In this document: positions 51,117 through 60,485 of the stretch, one piece after another | Numbering within the stretch: position 1 is the stretch's first letter | Layout of the letters: each line of letters opens with the position of its first letter | Origin: Catalinimonas niigatensis | GTDB lineage: Bacteria > Bacteroidota > Bacteroidia > Cytophagales > Cyclobacteriaceae | Assembly (NCBI RefSeq): GCF_030506285.1 | Contig: NZ_CP119422.1 | Span: 6,435,501 to 6,499,500 of the forward strand | DNA: 64,000 bases | Direction: 5' to 3' | The notes under the pieces: generated by a model | What the model was told of the DNA's origin: nothing | Database searches by the model: none | Seen by the model: the letters and a program-made list of their open reading frames with translations, nothing else | Program-made: the position numbers and the translations under genes

Positions 51117-52445
51117 ATGATACACCAAGAACAAAGCATTACAAATAGCTTAGCGTTAGAACTAAAAACTTTATTTGCAGAAAAATACCACACTGTACGT
51201 AGCCATTCTACCCATCTATGTAGTCCTTTAAAAACTGAAGATTATGTAGTTCAACCCATGCAGGATGTAAGTCCTCCTAAGTGGCATCTGGCACATACGA
51301 CATGGTTTTTTGAGCAGTTTATTCTTAAACCTTATAAAAAAGATTACCGTGTTTTTGATGAAGCGTATAGCTATGTGTTTAATAGTTATTATGAAAGCAT
51401 GGGAGAAAAGATGTTACGGGATCATCGGGGCAACATGACCAGACCTTCTACCGAAGATGTTTATCAATACCGTGAATATGTGGATCAACAGATGTTGGAA
51501 TTGATGAATACAGCTGCCTTTGATGTGCAAACTGAGTTGGTGCAACTGACTGAACTAGGTTTGCATCATGAACAGCAACATCAGGAACTTCTGGCTACAG
51601 ATATCAAATATATTCTAGGGAATAACCCGCTCTTTCCAGCGTATCACCAGCCATCAGACTTATGGAAGAGTAATGTAAATATTAATAAGCAGGAATATAT
51701 AGAAATAGAGGGTGGGAATTATCCTGTAGGATTTCAAGGAGATAGTTTTCATTATGACAATGAAGAAGGTCACCATCAGGTCTATCTCCATAACTTTAGA
51801 ATACTGAACCGTCTGATTACCAATGGTGAGTACCTGGATTTTATGGAGGCAGGAGGCTATAAGAATTATGATCTCTGGCTGGCGGACGGACATGCATTTA
51901 TACTTCAAAACAACATCAATGCACCTCTCTACTGGCATAAAGTGGATGGAAAATGGTATTATTATACCTTACATGGCTTACAACCAGTTGATTTGCATGC
52001 ACCCGTAACACACGTGAGTCATTATGAAGCAGATGCCTTTGCCCGTTGGCAAGAAAAACGTTTGCCTACCGAGCAGGAGTGGGAAACACTTTGTCGCCTG
52101 ACGGGATATGATAAGAATGCACACCGACTGGGTAAAGCTAACTTTGTAGAAACAGGATTATTACAACCTCAACCGCTCCAGATAGAAGGTACCGACCAAG
52201 TGCCCGTACAAATGATGGGTGATGTTTGGGAGTGGACACAAAGTGCATATTTGCCCTATCCATTTTATAAACGAGAACGTGGTGCGTTGGGAGAATACAA
52301 TGGCAAGTTTATGAGCAACCAGATGGTGTTAAGGGGAGGCTCCTGTGCTACGCCTGAGAGCCACATGAGACATACCTACCGCAATTTTTTTCAACCTGAT
52401 AAGCGCTGGCAATTTACAGGTATTAGGTTAGCAGAATATTTTTAG
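51117..52445 (+). CDS. egtB: EgtB-type iron-dependent sulfoxide synthase (ergothioneine pathway)
   Basis: Couples hercynine with cysteine or gamma-glutamylcysteine and oxygen to form the sulfoxide precursor of ergothioneine. 442 residues: N-terminal DinB-like helical bundle (about 20-165) with iron ligands inferred as His60 (W-H-L-A-H), His151 and His155 (H-H-E-Q-Q-H), then an FGE-sulfatase domain with M-M-G-D-V-W-E-W-T and L-R-G-G-S-C. The next gene, egtD, starts directly after its stop codon. egtA, egtC and egtE are not adjacent, as in other shortened pathways, and the sulfur donor cannot be fixed here. Related ovothiol enzymes (OvoA) are the alternative; the separate EgtD partner favours EgtB. 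Confidence 0.9.
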   Translation: MIHQEQSITNSLALELKTLFAEKYHTVRSHSTHLCSPLKTEDYVVQPMQDVSPPKWHLAHTTWFFEQFILKPYKKDYRVFDEAYSYVFNSYYESMGEKMLRDHRGNMTRPSTEDVYQYREYVDQQMLELMNTAAFDVQTELVQLTELGLHHEQQHQELLATDIKYILGNNPLFPAYHQPSDLWKSNVNINKQEYIEIEGGNYPVGFQGDSFHYDNEEGHHQVYLHNFRILNRLITNGEYLDFMEAGGYKNYDLWLADGHAFILQNNINAPLYWHKVDGKWYYYTLHGLQPVDLHAPVTHVSHYEADAFARWQEKRLPTEQEWETLCRLTGYDKNAHRLGKANFVETGLLQPQPLQIEGTDQVPVQMMGDVWEWTQSAYLPYPFYKRERGALGEYNGKFMSNQMVLRGGSCATPESHMRHTYRNFFQPDKRWQFTGIRLAEYF

Positions 52446-53468
52446 ATGAAAATAACTATGTCCTCAGACAATAATTCTAAGTTATACAGCTACTCCGCTG
52501 CCTCCGATCTTACTGATTATGATAAAGGCTTTGCGGAAGATGTGAAGAATGGCCTTCGTTCGGATCAAAAGTATTTATCTTCTAAATATCTTTATGACAA
52601 AAAAGGAGATGCGATCTTTCAGCAGATCATGGAGATGAAAGAATACTATCCTACACGTTGTGAGTATGAAATATTTGACCTACATAAAGCTGAGATGCTA
52701 AAATATTTTAGTGAAAATGTAGATAAATTTAATCTTATTGAGTTTGGTGCAGGAGACGGTATGAAAACCAAAGTGTTGTTAAAGCATTTCTGGCAAAAGC
52801 AGACACATTTCAGCTATGTACCGATTGATATTTCAGCCAATATAATCAGAACCCTCACGGCTGACCTGCAAGAAAATATGCCTGGCTTGTCTGTTAAAGG
52901 TATCTGTGATGATTACTTCAAGGCTTTTGAGCAACTGGAGCAAACCGCTGATAATATCCGAAAGGTGGTGCTTTTTCTGGGAGCTAATATTGGTAATTTT
53001 GATTATGAAGAAAGCATTCTTTTCCTCAAAAAAATTGCCTCTTATTTCAAATCTGGTGATCGTCTAATGATTGGTTTTGACCTGAAAAAAGAGCCTCAAA
53101 TGATTTTGGATGCTTATTTTGATCAGGATGGAATCACCAAATCATTCAAACTTAATCTATTAGACAGGATCAATAAAGAGTTGGGAGCGAATTTTAATAC
53201 GGATAACTTTCAGTATTTTCCCATCTATGATCCTGTAGAAGGTTCTATTCGTAGCCATCTCGTCAGTAAAGTTGAGCAGGAAGTCTACATAGAAGCTTTA
53301 GAAGAAAGTTTTCATTTTGGTCTATGGGAGGCTATTTTTATGGAAAGATCGCAGAAATACAGTCTAAAGGATATCCACAAAATGGCAAATGAGGCGGGCT
53401 TTCAATGCTTGCATCACTTTTATGATAGCAAAGGATATTTTACTGACTCATTATGGACACTAGCTTGA
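52446..53468 (+). CDS. egtD: L-histidine N-alpha-methyltransferase
   Basis: Trimethylates histidine with three SAM to hercynine, the first step of ergothioneine synthesis. 340 residues with the SAM motif L-I-E-F-G-A-G-D-G (98-106), P-T-R-C-E-Y-E-I (about 69-76) and the R-S-H-L-V-S-K segment near 274, all typical of EgtD. The ATG directly follows the egtB stop; the second ATG four codons later is also possible. The hemB gene starts 31 bp later. Confidence 0.94.
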   Translation: MKITMSSDNNSKLYSYSAASDLTDYDKGFAEDVKNGLRSDQKYLSSKYLYDKKGDAIFQQIMEMKEYYPTRCEYEIFDLHKAEMLKYFSENVDKFNLIEFGAGDGMKTKVLLKHFWQKQTHFSYVPIDISANIIRTLTADLQENMPGLSVKGICDDYFKAFEQLEQTADNIRKVVLFLGANIGNFDYEESILFLKKIASYFKSGDRLMIGFDLKKEPQMILDAYFDQDGITKSFKLNLLDRINKELGANFNTDNFQYFPIYDPVEGSIRSHLVSKVEQEVYIEALEESFHFGLWEAIFMERSQKYSLKDIHKMANEAGFQCLHHFYDSKGYFTDSLWTLA

Positions 53469-53499
53469 TGCTTATAAAATTCACCAAACATAAGATAAA

Positions 53500-54483
53500 A
53501 TGTTGATCAGAAGGCCCAGACGAAATCGGAAATCAGCGGTTATACGGCAAATGGTGCAGGAAAGCAGAGTAGGGGTAGAGGACTTGATCTTACCTCTATT
53601 TTTGATTGAGGGAGAAAATAAAAAAGTAGAAGTGTCATCCATGCCTGGAATCTATCGCTATAGTGCCGACCTCCTTCTGGAGGAGATTCAAAGCTGTATT
53701 CGTTTGGGCATTAAATCTTTCGCTCCTTTTCCATCTATTGATGATGCATTAAAAAATACTTTAGCTACTGAGGGACATAATCCAGAAGGGCTTTACCCAT
53801 CCACAATTCGTAAAATCAAGAAGAATTTTCCTGATGTATGTCTGATTACAGATATTGCCATGGATCCCTATAGCTCCGATGGACATGATGGGATAGTCAA
53901 AGATGGTAAGATACTTAATGACGAAACCCTTGAAGTATTGGGTAAAATGGCGTTAGCTCAGGCCGAGGCTGGAACAGATATGCTTGGTCCTTCAGACATG
54001 ATGGATGGCAGAATAGGTTATCTGAGGCAAATTTTAGATGAACATGGCTTCACTGAGGTTTCTATTATGTCGTACACCGCCAAGTATGCAAGTGCATTCT
54101 ACGGACCCTTTCGGGACGCGCTGAATTCAGCCCCAAAGTCAGGAGATAAAAAAACTTACCAGATGAATCCTGCCAATCGTACAGAAGCGCTGATTGAGGC
54201 AGATCTGGATATAGAAGAAGGAGCAGATATCTTGATGGTAAAGCCTGCTATTCCTTATCTGGATGTGATTAGACTGCTAAAAGATAGCTATGCCACACCT
54301 ATAGCGGCCTACCATGTGAGCGGTGAATATGCGATGATCAAAGCTGCCAGTGAAAAAGGCTGGCTAAATGGAGAGCAGTGCATGCTTGAAGCTCTCACCT
54401 GTATCAAAAGAGCTGGTGCAGATATTATTCTAACCTATTTTGCCAAAGACTTTGCGCATTGGTACCAGAAAAATAACCAGTGA
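53500..54483 (+). CDS. hemB: Porphobilinogen synthase (ALA dehydratase), aspartate-type metal site
   Basis: Condenses two 5-aminolevulinate molecules to porphobilinogen in tetrapyrrole synthesis. 327 residues with Schiff-base lysines at 195 (S-Y-T-A-K-Y-A-S) and 248 (M-V-K-P-A). The metal site reads D118, D122, D130 (D-I-A-M-D-P-Y-S-S-D-G-H-D) instead of cysteines, i.e. the non-zinc, magnesium-type variant. Possibly cotranscribed with egtBD (31 bp gap). It supplies heme and siroheme precursors, including those used by cobA and sulfite reductase upstream. Confidence 0.96.
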   Translation: MLIRRPRRNRKSAVIRQMVQESRVGVEDLILPLFLIEGENKKVEVSSMPGIYRYSADLLLEEIQSCIRLGIKSFAPFPSIDDALKNTLATEGHNPEGLYPSTIRKIKKNFPDVCLITDIAMDPYSSDGHDGIVKDGKILNDETLEVLGKMALAQAEAGTDMLGPSDMMDGRIGYLRQILDEHGFTEVSIMSYTAKYASAFYGPFRDALNSAPKSGDKKTYQMNPANRTEALIEADLDIEEGADILMVKPAIPYLDVIRLLKDSYATPIAAYHVSGEYAMIKAASEKGWLNGEQCMLEALTCIKRAGADIILTYFAKDFAHWYQKNNQ

Positions 54484-54594
54484 ATTTAAAGATTTCTTCA
54501 TAAGTAATTTCAATCTGTTTAGTTTGAAATTTTTTTATTATTCCTATCAACTTATTGTAAATTGCGCCATCATTCACCAAAAATTGGCAAAAAG

Positions 54595-56811
54595 TTGAAA
54601 GAGGAGCTCACAACCGTACAAACCGCCTTAGATTTAGGTCTATTAAAAGAGGAATTTGAAAAAATAAAAGAGATCCTTGGTAGGACTCCAAACTTCACTG
54701 AACTGAGCATTTTTTCAGTCATGTGGTCGGAGCATTGCTCATATAAAAACTCAATCGTTTGGCTCAAGAAACTACCTAAATCATCAGAGCGCATGCTGGC
54801 AGAGGCCGGTGAAGAAAATGCCGGTCTGGTAGACATAGGTGATGGTCTAGCCTGTAGTTTTAAGATTGAATCCCACAACCACCCCTCTGCCATTGAACCC
54901 TATCAGGGAGCAGCTACCGGAGTCGGAGGTATCAACCGTGATATCTTTACGATGGGAGCCCGACCCATTGCACAACTTAATTCGCTAAGATTTGGAGACT
55001 TAACTAATAAAAAGACACAGTGGCTACTCAAAGGTGTGGTTAAAGGTATTGGGGATTATGGCAACGCGTTTGGCATACCCACAGTAGGAGGTGAGCTTTA
55101 TTTTGATCCCTGTTATCAGGTAAATCCTTTGGTCAATGCTTTCTCTGCCGGGATTGTGGAAACTGACAAAATCGCTTCGGCTATATCATATGGCGTTGGC
55201 AATCCGGTGTTTATAGTAGGTTCAGCTACCGGTAAGGATGGAATCCATGGTGCAGCTTTCGCTTCCAAAGATATCAGCGAAGATTCTCTGAATGACCTGC
55301 CATCAGTACAAGTGGGTGACCCTTTTCAGGAAAAACTTTTGCTGGAGGCTAGTCTGGAAGTCATTGCATCGGGTGCTGTGATTGGAATTCAGGACATGGG
55401 AGCCGCTGGAATTATCTGTTCAACTTCTGAAATGAGTGCCAAAGGGGAACATGGAATGGATATCTGGCTAGACAAAGTGCCATTGAGACAAGAAGGCATG
55501 CTTCCTTTTGAGATATTACTTTCTGAGTCACAGGAAAGAATGTTGATCGTAGTCAAAAAAGGAAGAGAGCAGGAAGTATTGGATATTTTCAAAAAATGGG
55601 ATTTAAATTGTGCACAGATAGGTGAAGTTACGAAAGATAAAAGATTAAAGTTTTATCAAAATGGAGACGTAGTAGCAGATGTGCCTGCTTATGACCTTGT
55701 ACTAGGTGGAGGCGCTCCTGTATATCATAGAGAATACAAAGAACCTGCTTATTATCAGGAGTTCAAAAAGTTTGATCCTAATACCATCCCTCAACCAAAA
55801 AGCTATGCTGAGGTTGCTAAGTTTCTGTTAAGTCATCCGAATATTGCTTCGCGAAAATGGGTATCCGAGCAGTATGATTCTATGATTGGTACTGGTACCA
55901 CTACTACCAATGCTCCGGCAGATGCGCCTGTAGTGCGAATCAAAGGAACAAACAAAGCCATATTAGTAACGGTGGATTGCAATGGACGCTATGTGCATGC
56001 TGATCCGGAAGAAGGCTGTGCTATTGCAGTGGCTGAATCGTCCAGAAATGTAGTATGTTCAGGTGGTGAACCCGTAGCCATTACTAATTGTCTGAATTTT
56101 GGAAACCCCTTTAACCCTGAAGTCTACTGGCAGTTTGTAAAAGCAATTACAGGGATGAAAAAAGCCTGTGAAAAGTTCAGTACTCCTGTTACAGGAGGAA
56201 ATGTTAGCTTTTATAATCAATCTAATGATGGTGGAGCGGTATTTCCTACGCCAGTAATTGGTATGCTCGGTTTGCTTGATCATTATGATAGGAAAATGAC
56301 AATGCATTTTAAGAATGGAAATGATCCAATTTATCTGATAGGGAAAATGACGGATGATATTGCATGTTCCGAATATCTCTACAGCTATTGCAAAGTAAAA
56401 GGTTCCTCTTCTCCTTATTTTGACATAAATGAAGAATATCAAATGCAGGAGGCAATAAAAAGTCTAATCAGTAAAGGCTTAATTGTATCAGCTCATGATA
56501 TATCTGATGGAGGTTTATTTGTGGCTTTAGCTGAGTCAGCTCTTGCCGGAAATCTAGGATTTTCGGTATTAAGTGACTCTACAATTAGAAAAGATGCTTT
56601 TTTGTTTGGAGAAGGACAGGGTAGAGTACTGATAAGCCTGAAAAAAGAATTTACAGATATTGTGGAGGCAGATTTAAACTCGCACTCAGTTCATTTTCAA
56701 CGAATAGGTAAAGTAACCAAAGATAGCTTCAAGATAGATGATGAAGAACTAATGGAATTGAAAGAGGCAAAGAAATTGTATTTTGATAGCTTGGCTTCAT
56801 TTTTGAGCTAA
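54595..56811 (+). CDS. purL: Phosphoribosylformylglycinamidine synthase subunit PurL
   Basis: The large ATP-dependent subunit of purine biosynthesis step 4; in this small type it works with PurQ and PurS. Marks: [24 protein letters not shown] and the N-N-x-G-D-C-like second half with A-H-D-I-S-D-G-G. No ATG occurs upstream of the conserved V-M-W-S-E-H-C, so it uses an alternative start. I place it at TTG 54595, which gives [11 protein letters not shown] as in relatives; TTG 54562 is the other option. 738 residues. The next operon is 288 bp away. Confidence 0.94.
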   Translation: MKEELTTVQTALDLGLLKEEFEKIKEILGRTPNFTELSIFSVMWSEHCSYKNSIVWLKKLPKSSERMLAEAGEENAGLVDIGDGLACSFKIESHNHPSAIEPYQGAATGVGGINRDIFTMGARPIAQLNSLRFGDLTNKKTQWLLKGVVKGIGDYGNAFGIPTVGGELYFDPCYQVNPLVNAFSAGIVETDKIASAISYGVGNPVFIVGSATGKDGIHGAAFASKDISEDSLNDLPSVQVGDPFQEKLLLEASLEVIASGAVIGIQDMGAAGIICSTSEMSAKGEHGMDIWLDKVPLRQEGMLPFEILLSESQERMLIVVKKGREQEVLDIFKKWDLNCAQIGEVTKDKRLKFYQNGDVVADVPAYDLVLGGGAPVYHREYKEPAYYQEFKKFDPNTIPQPKSYAEVAKFLLSHPNIASRKWVSEQYDSMIGTGTTTTNAPADAPVVRIKGTNKAILVTVDCNGRYVHADPEEGCAIAVAESSRNVVCSGGEPVAITNCLNFGNPFNPEVYWQFVKAITGMKKACEKFSTPVTGGNVSFYNQSNDGGAVFPTPVIGMLGLLDHYDRKMTMHFKNGNDPIYLIGKMTDDIACSEYLYSYCKVKGSSSPYFDINEEYQMQEAIKSLISKGLIVSAHDISDGGLFVALAESALAGNLGFSVLSDSTIRKDAFLFGEGQGRVLISLKKEFTDIVEADLNSHSVHFQRIGKVTKDSFKIDDEELMELKEAKKLYFDSLASFLS

Positions 56812-57028
56812 TAATTGGAGGTTTTAATTTTTTTAACTTTTTATTACATCATACTTATGTAAATAAGCAAGCTCTTTTATTCTATTTTTTACCAGGAGAG
56901 AGAAGAAGTTTAGCTCAAAGAGTAGGATACTTTATTCATGATTACAGCTTGATTTATTCATTTCTACAGGTTTAGTTATAATAATATTATAATTATTATA
57001 TAAATAATATAATTTTTTAGCCTAAATA

Positions 57029-57061
57029 TTTTTCCAAATGGATATTTAATAATACTTTTGT
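57029..57061 (+). promoter_or_regulatory. Bacteroidota-type promoter for the exopolysaccharide locus
   Basis: TTTT (57029-57032), 20-bp spacer, TACTTTTGT (57053-57061) matches TTTG-N19-21-TAnnTTTGY with one mismatch in the -33 element. Predicted start near 57068, about 50 bp before the ATG at 57117. It would transcribe the wza-wzc-flippase-glycosyltransferase series. Confidence 0.6.
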
Positions 57062-57116
57062 AGAGAATAGGTAAGAATAATTAAAAAAAATATCACTTGT
57101 GTATAATTCTTTAGGA

Positions 57117-57920
57117 ATGAAAAAAAGAAAATTACCGTTACAATTTATAGGTATGCTGTTGTTAATGAGTATGGCAAGCTGTTACTCAAGTAAGGAGCTG
57201 GTATATTTACAGAATGATGAGTTTAACTCACAATACCCTACTCTCATTAAAAATAAGCGGCCTCTTTATCGCATACAGCCTAATGATGTATTAAATATTA
57301 ATATTCAAAATCCTGATACTGAAACTTCTGTTTATTTTAATTATGGTAATCAGGAAATGAGAGGTTTTGCTAATCCCTCAGTATTTTTTATCACAGGTTT
57401 TTCTGTTAATAATGAAGGTGATATTAAAATTCCATTGATTGGAAAGGTAAAAGTTGAAAATCTAACCATTGATGAAGCAACTCAATTAATCCAAAGGGAG
57501 GCTGACCGTTATGTAAGAAACGCAACAGTAGATGTGAAACTAGTAAGTTTTAAAATTTCTGTAATGGGGGAAGTAAATAATCCCGGTCAGTACTATATAT
57601 ATAACGGGCAAGCCACTGTATTAGAGGGGCTTAGCATGGCGGGTGATCTTACTGGTTTTGGCAGCAGAACTGAAATTAAGTTGATTAGACAACATGATGA
57701 GGGAGTTGAAGTTGTTTTATTAGACCTTACAGATGCTAAACTTATGAATTCTAGCTACTATTTTCTTTTACCTAATGACGTTCTTTATGTAGAGCCAACT
57801 GAAGAACAGATAAGAAGAACGAACCTACAACCTTTGGGAATTGTATTCAGCGGTATAAGCGCCCTTGTCCTCATTACTAACTTTTTATTGAATAATGTTA
57901 ACTTAGATAATGGAAATTAA
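57117..57920 (+). CDS. Wza-type polysaccharide export outer-membrane lipoprotein
   Basis: 267 residues: lipobox M-S-M-A-S-C (Cys22) then a polysaccharide-export (Poly_export) domain with R-I-Q-P-N-D-V-L-N-I and a SLBB domain (V-M-G-E-V-N-N-P-G-Q-Y-Y-I-Y-N-G). A hydrophobic C-terminal helix (about 240-262) fits the outer-membrane-spanning end of Wza. It forms the secretion channel for capsule/exopolysaccharide. ATG at 57117 is used; an upstream GTG at 57099 is in frame but the leader would be unusual. The Wzc-like gene follows 41 bp later. Confidence 0.93.
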   Translation: MKKRKLPLQFIGMLLLMSMASCYSSKELVYLQNDEFNSQYPTLIKNKRPLYRIQPNDVLNINIQNPDTETSVYFNYGNQEMRGFANPSVFFITGFSVNNEGDIKIPLIGKVKVENLTIDEATQLIQREADRYVRNATVDVKLVSFKISVMGEVNNPGQYYIYNGQATVLEGLSMAGDLTGFGSRTEIKLIRQHDEGVEVVLLDLTDAKLMNSSYYFLLPNDVLYVEPTEEQIRRTNLQPLGIVFSGISALVLITNFLLNNVNLDNGN

Positions 57921-57961
57921 TGTAATACTTAATTTTCTGTTAATAATATACACTTAAAATA

Positions 57962-60412
57962 ATGGAACAGAATCAGAATAATCATCAAAATGAAGGAATA
58001 GATGTTTTTACCTTACTGAGTAAAATTGCATCTAAGTGGTACCTCTTTGTATTAAGCATTGGTTTGTTTGTGTATGCTGCCTATATCTATAATACCTATA
58101 CTGAAAAATTTCACGAAATAGGCGCTAGTATATATGTCAAAGGCACAGCAATTGGCTCTAAGGAAGCGGGTGAAATAGTAAATGATGATTTAACAGATGA
58201 GGGTGTTACGTTGGCTCTTAGTAATGAAATAGGAAAATTAACATCTTATTCGCTGATCAAATCTGCATTAGAAGAATTAGACTTTGGTAAGACGTATTAT
58301 CATGTAGAAAGTTTTTGGCCAGAATTTATACGTGAATTTTGGCTTAAGGAAATAACATCCTTTCCTTTTGAGGTAAAGCTGGATTCTTCTGCTAATCAAT
58401 CAGTAAATACTCCTATATATATTAAAGCAATTTCTGATTCAAAATTCCAAGTTCATATTGTAGATGATGAAGCCAATATTTTAAACTTTGAGACCAATAA
58501 AGGAAGAAAAGTTTATGATCTTGATTATAAAGCTGAGGGAGAGTTTGGGAAACCATTTCAAAGTGATTATGCCAATTTTATAGTTAACATGTCTGAAGAT
58601 TTTGTAGCAAGCGCAGATTTTAATTATAGCTTTAAGCTAAGTAGGATAGAGGATTTAGCTATGGAATATCAGCAAAAGCTTAGTGTTCTTCCTTTAGACG
58701 AGAAAGATGTTGAAAACAGGATATTACAGTTATTAATCAATAGTAGCATCGCGGATAAAGGAGTCAATTTTTTGAATACTCTTATTGATGTCTATTCTTA
58801 TCAGGGACTTTCCAAAAAGAACACACAAGGGCAAAATTCGGTAGAGTTTCTTGACAAGCAAATTGCAGTACTGGCAGATTCTTTAAGGAAAGCAGAACTG
58901 GCATTACAGAGTTTTAAATCATCCAGTAGCATACTTGATATTGATATTGCCAAAGGTTCTGTAATAGGGAACCTAAATGATCTACAGCAGCAGAAAGCAA
59001 TGTTGGAAACTAAATTGAGATACTACAGAAGTACACTCAAACACATGAATGACAATGAAAATTCTGATAGAATCATTGCTCCCTCTTCTGCTGGTATTAA
59101 TGAAGATCCCTTATTTAATCAGCTTATTCAAAAATACATAGAATTAAATACAAGATTACGAGAATTATCCTTCACAGCTCAACCTGACAACCCTTTGGTA
59201 ATTCAATTAAAGAATCAAGCGGAAAGTACCCGTGATGCTATCGTAGATGGAATTTCTTCTTCTATTGAAACTCAATCTGCGAATTTAGAAAGCATTAACA
59301 ATCGGATATATGCTCTTAAGAATAGCATCAATACCTTACCTCAAGATGAAAGAAGATTGACAATTCTACAAAGAGAATATGATAATTATGCAGTTAAGTA
59401 TAACAATTTGTTAGAGAAAAAAGCGAGTGCTGAAATGAGCCTTGCTACCAATGCTGACAATGTTGAAGTAGTGGATTCTGCCAAAAAAACAGGTTATATA
59501 CCCGTTATCCCTAATCTTCCTTTAAATTATGCATTGGCTTTTGTACTTGGATTCATTTTTCCTTTGGGATATGTATTGGTAAAAGATCTTACCAACAACA
59601 ATATTACGGATAAAAAAGAATTAGAAAGGCAAACAAAAGTACCTTTATTAGGCATGATTGCTAACGGGCCTAAAGGAATAAAAATTGTATCTAAGAAATA
59701 TCCAAATTCAGCCATTGCAGAATCATTTAAGTTCGCACGGATTAACCTACAATATTTTCATCAAAGTTCAAATGACAAGGTTATAGGAGTAACTTCCTCT
59801 ATCAGTGGTGAGGGAAAGACCTTTTGTTCTGCTAACCTTGCAGCCACTTTTGCAGAATCAGGAAAACGTACTTTGTTGATTTGTGGAGATTTGAGGAAAC
59901 CTAAAATTCAAGACTTCTTTGATCTTAGAGGACCAGGTTTAACAGACTATGTTAATGATTTTGTGACATTAGATAATATTATTCAACCTACCGAATTTAG
60001 AAATCTTGACGTGATTGCCCCTGGTATACCACAAGAAGATCCTATCAAGCTTTTTGAATCTCTAAATATGGGGACAATGTTCAAAAATTTGCGTGAAAGA
60101 TATGACCATATTGTTGTAGAAACTCCTCCTATAGGGTATGTGGCTGATTATTTTGTATTATTGAAACATTTTGACATTAACCTTTTTGTGGTAAGATACA
60201 ATTACACTAATAAGAATATTCTTAGTGGAATCAATGATCTATATGCTAACAATAAAATTCAAAATTTATATTTGTTATTTAATGATGTAAAACAGTCTGC
60301 TGAGCAGGGCTATGGCTATTTATCTAATAGCGAAGGTTATTATACTTCTACCAAATCTTCTATTAAAAAGTTAAGTACAGGTAAGGGGAAAATTAAAAAT
60401 CCATTCGTTTGA
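57962..60412 (+). CDS. Wzc-type polysaccharide co-polymerase with divergent tyrosine-kinase-like ATPase
   Basis: 816 residues: TM1 near 28-46, a long periplasmic Wzz-like coiled-coil region (50-520), TM2 near 523-545, and a cytoplasmic P-loop domain with Walker A I-S-G-E-G-K-T (614-620) and L-L-I-C-G-D-L-R-K-P as A'. Walker B has Glu720 in V-V-E-T-P-P instead of the usual Asp. The C-terminus has only a small tyrosine cluster (G-Y-G-Y, E-G-Y-Y) before a basic tail. It probably pairs with the upstream Wza to drive export and chain length; kinase activity is uncertain. Confidence 0.9.
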   Translation: MEQNQNNHQNEGIDVFTLLSKIASKWYLFVLSIGLFVYAAYIYNTYTEKFHEIGASIYVKGTAIGSKEAGEIVNDDLTDEGVTLALSNEIGKLTSYSLIKSALEELDFGKTYYHVESFWPEFIREFWLKEITSFPFEVKLDSSANQSVNTPIYIKAISDSKFQVHIVDDEANILNFETNKGRKVYDLDYKAEGEFGKPFQSDYANFIVNMSEDFVASADFNYSFKLSRIEDLAMEYQQKLSVLPLDEKDVENRILQLLINSSIADKGVNFLNTLIDVYSYQGLSKKNTQGQNSVEFLDKQIAVLADSLRKAELALQSFKSSSSILDIDIAKGSVIGNLNDLQQQKAMLETKLRYYRSTLKHMNDNENSDRIIAPSSAGINEDPLFNQLIQKYIELNTRLRELSFTAQPDNPLVIQLKNQAESTRDAIVDGISSSIETQSANLESINNRIYALKNSINTLPQDERRLTILQREYDNYAVKYNNLLEKKASAEMSLATNADNVEVVDSAKKTGYIPVIPNLPLNYALAFVLGFIFPLGYVLVKDLTNNNITDKKELERQTKVPLLGMIANGPKGIKIVSKKYPNSAIAESFKFARINLQYFHQSSNDKVIGVTSSISGEGKTFCSANLAATFAESGKRTLLICGDLRKPKIQDFFDLRGPGLTDYVNDFVTLDNIIQPTEFRNLDVIAPGIPQEDPIKLFESLNMGTMFKNLRERYDHIVVETPPIGYVADYFVLLKHFDINLFVVRYNYTNKNILSGINDLYANNKIQNLYLLFNDVKQSAEQGYGYLSNSEGYYTSTKSSIKKLSTGKGKIKNPFV

Positions 60413-60485
60413 TTTTTAGAAAAATTGAACGGATATATAGTCTTTTTAGTAAGAATAAAATATCATTTATCTAACAAGTTGCACT

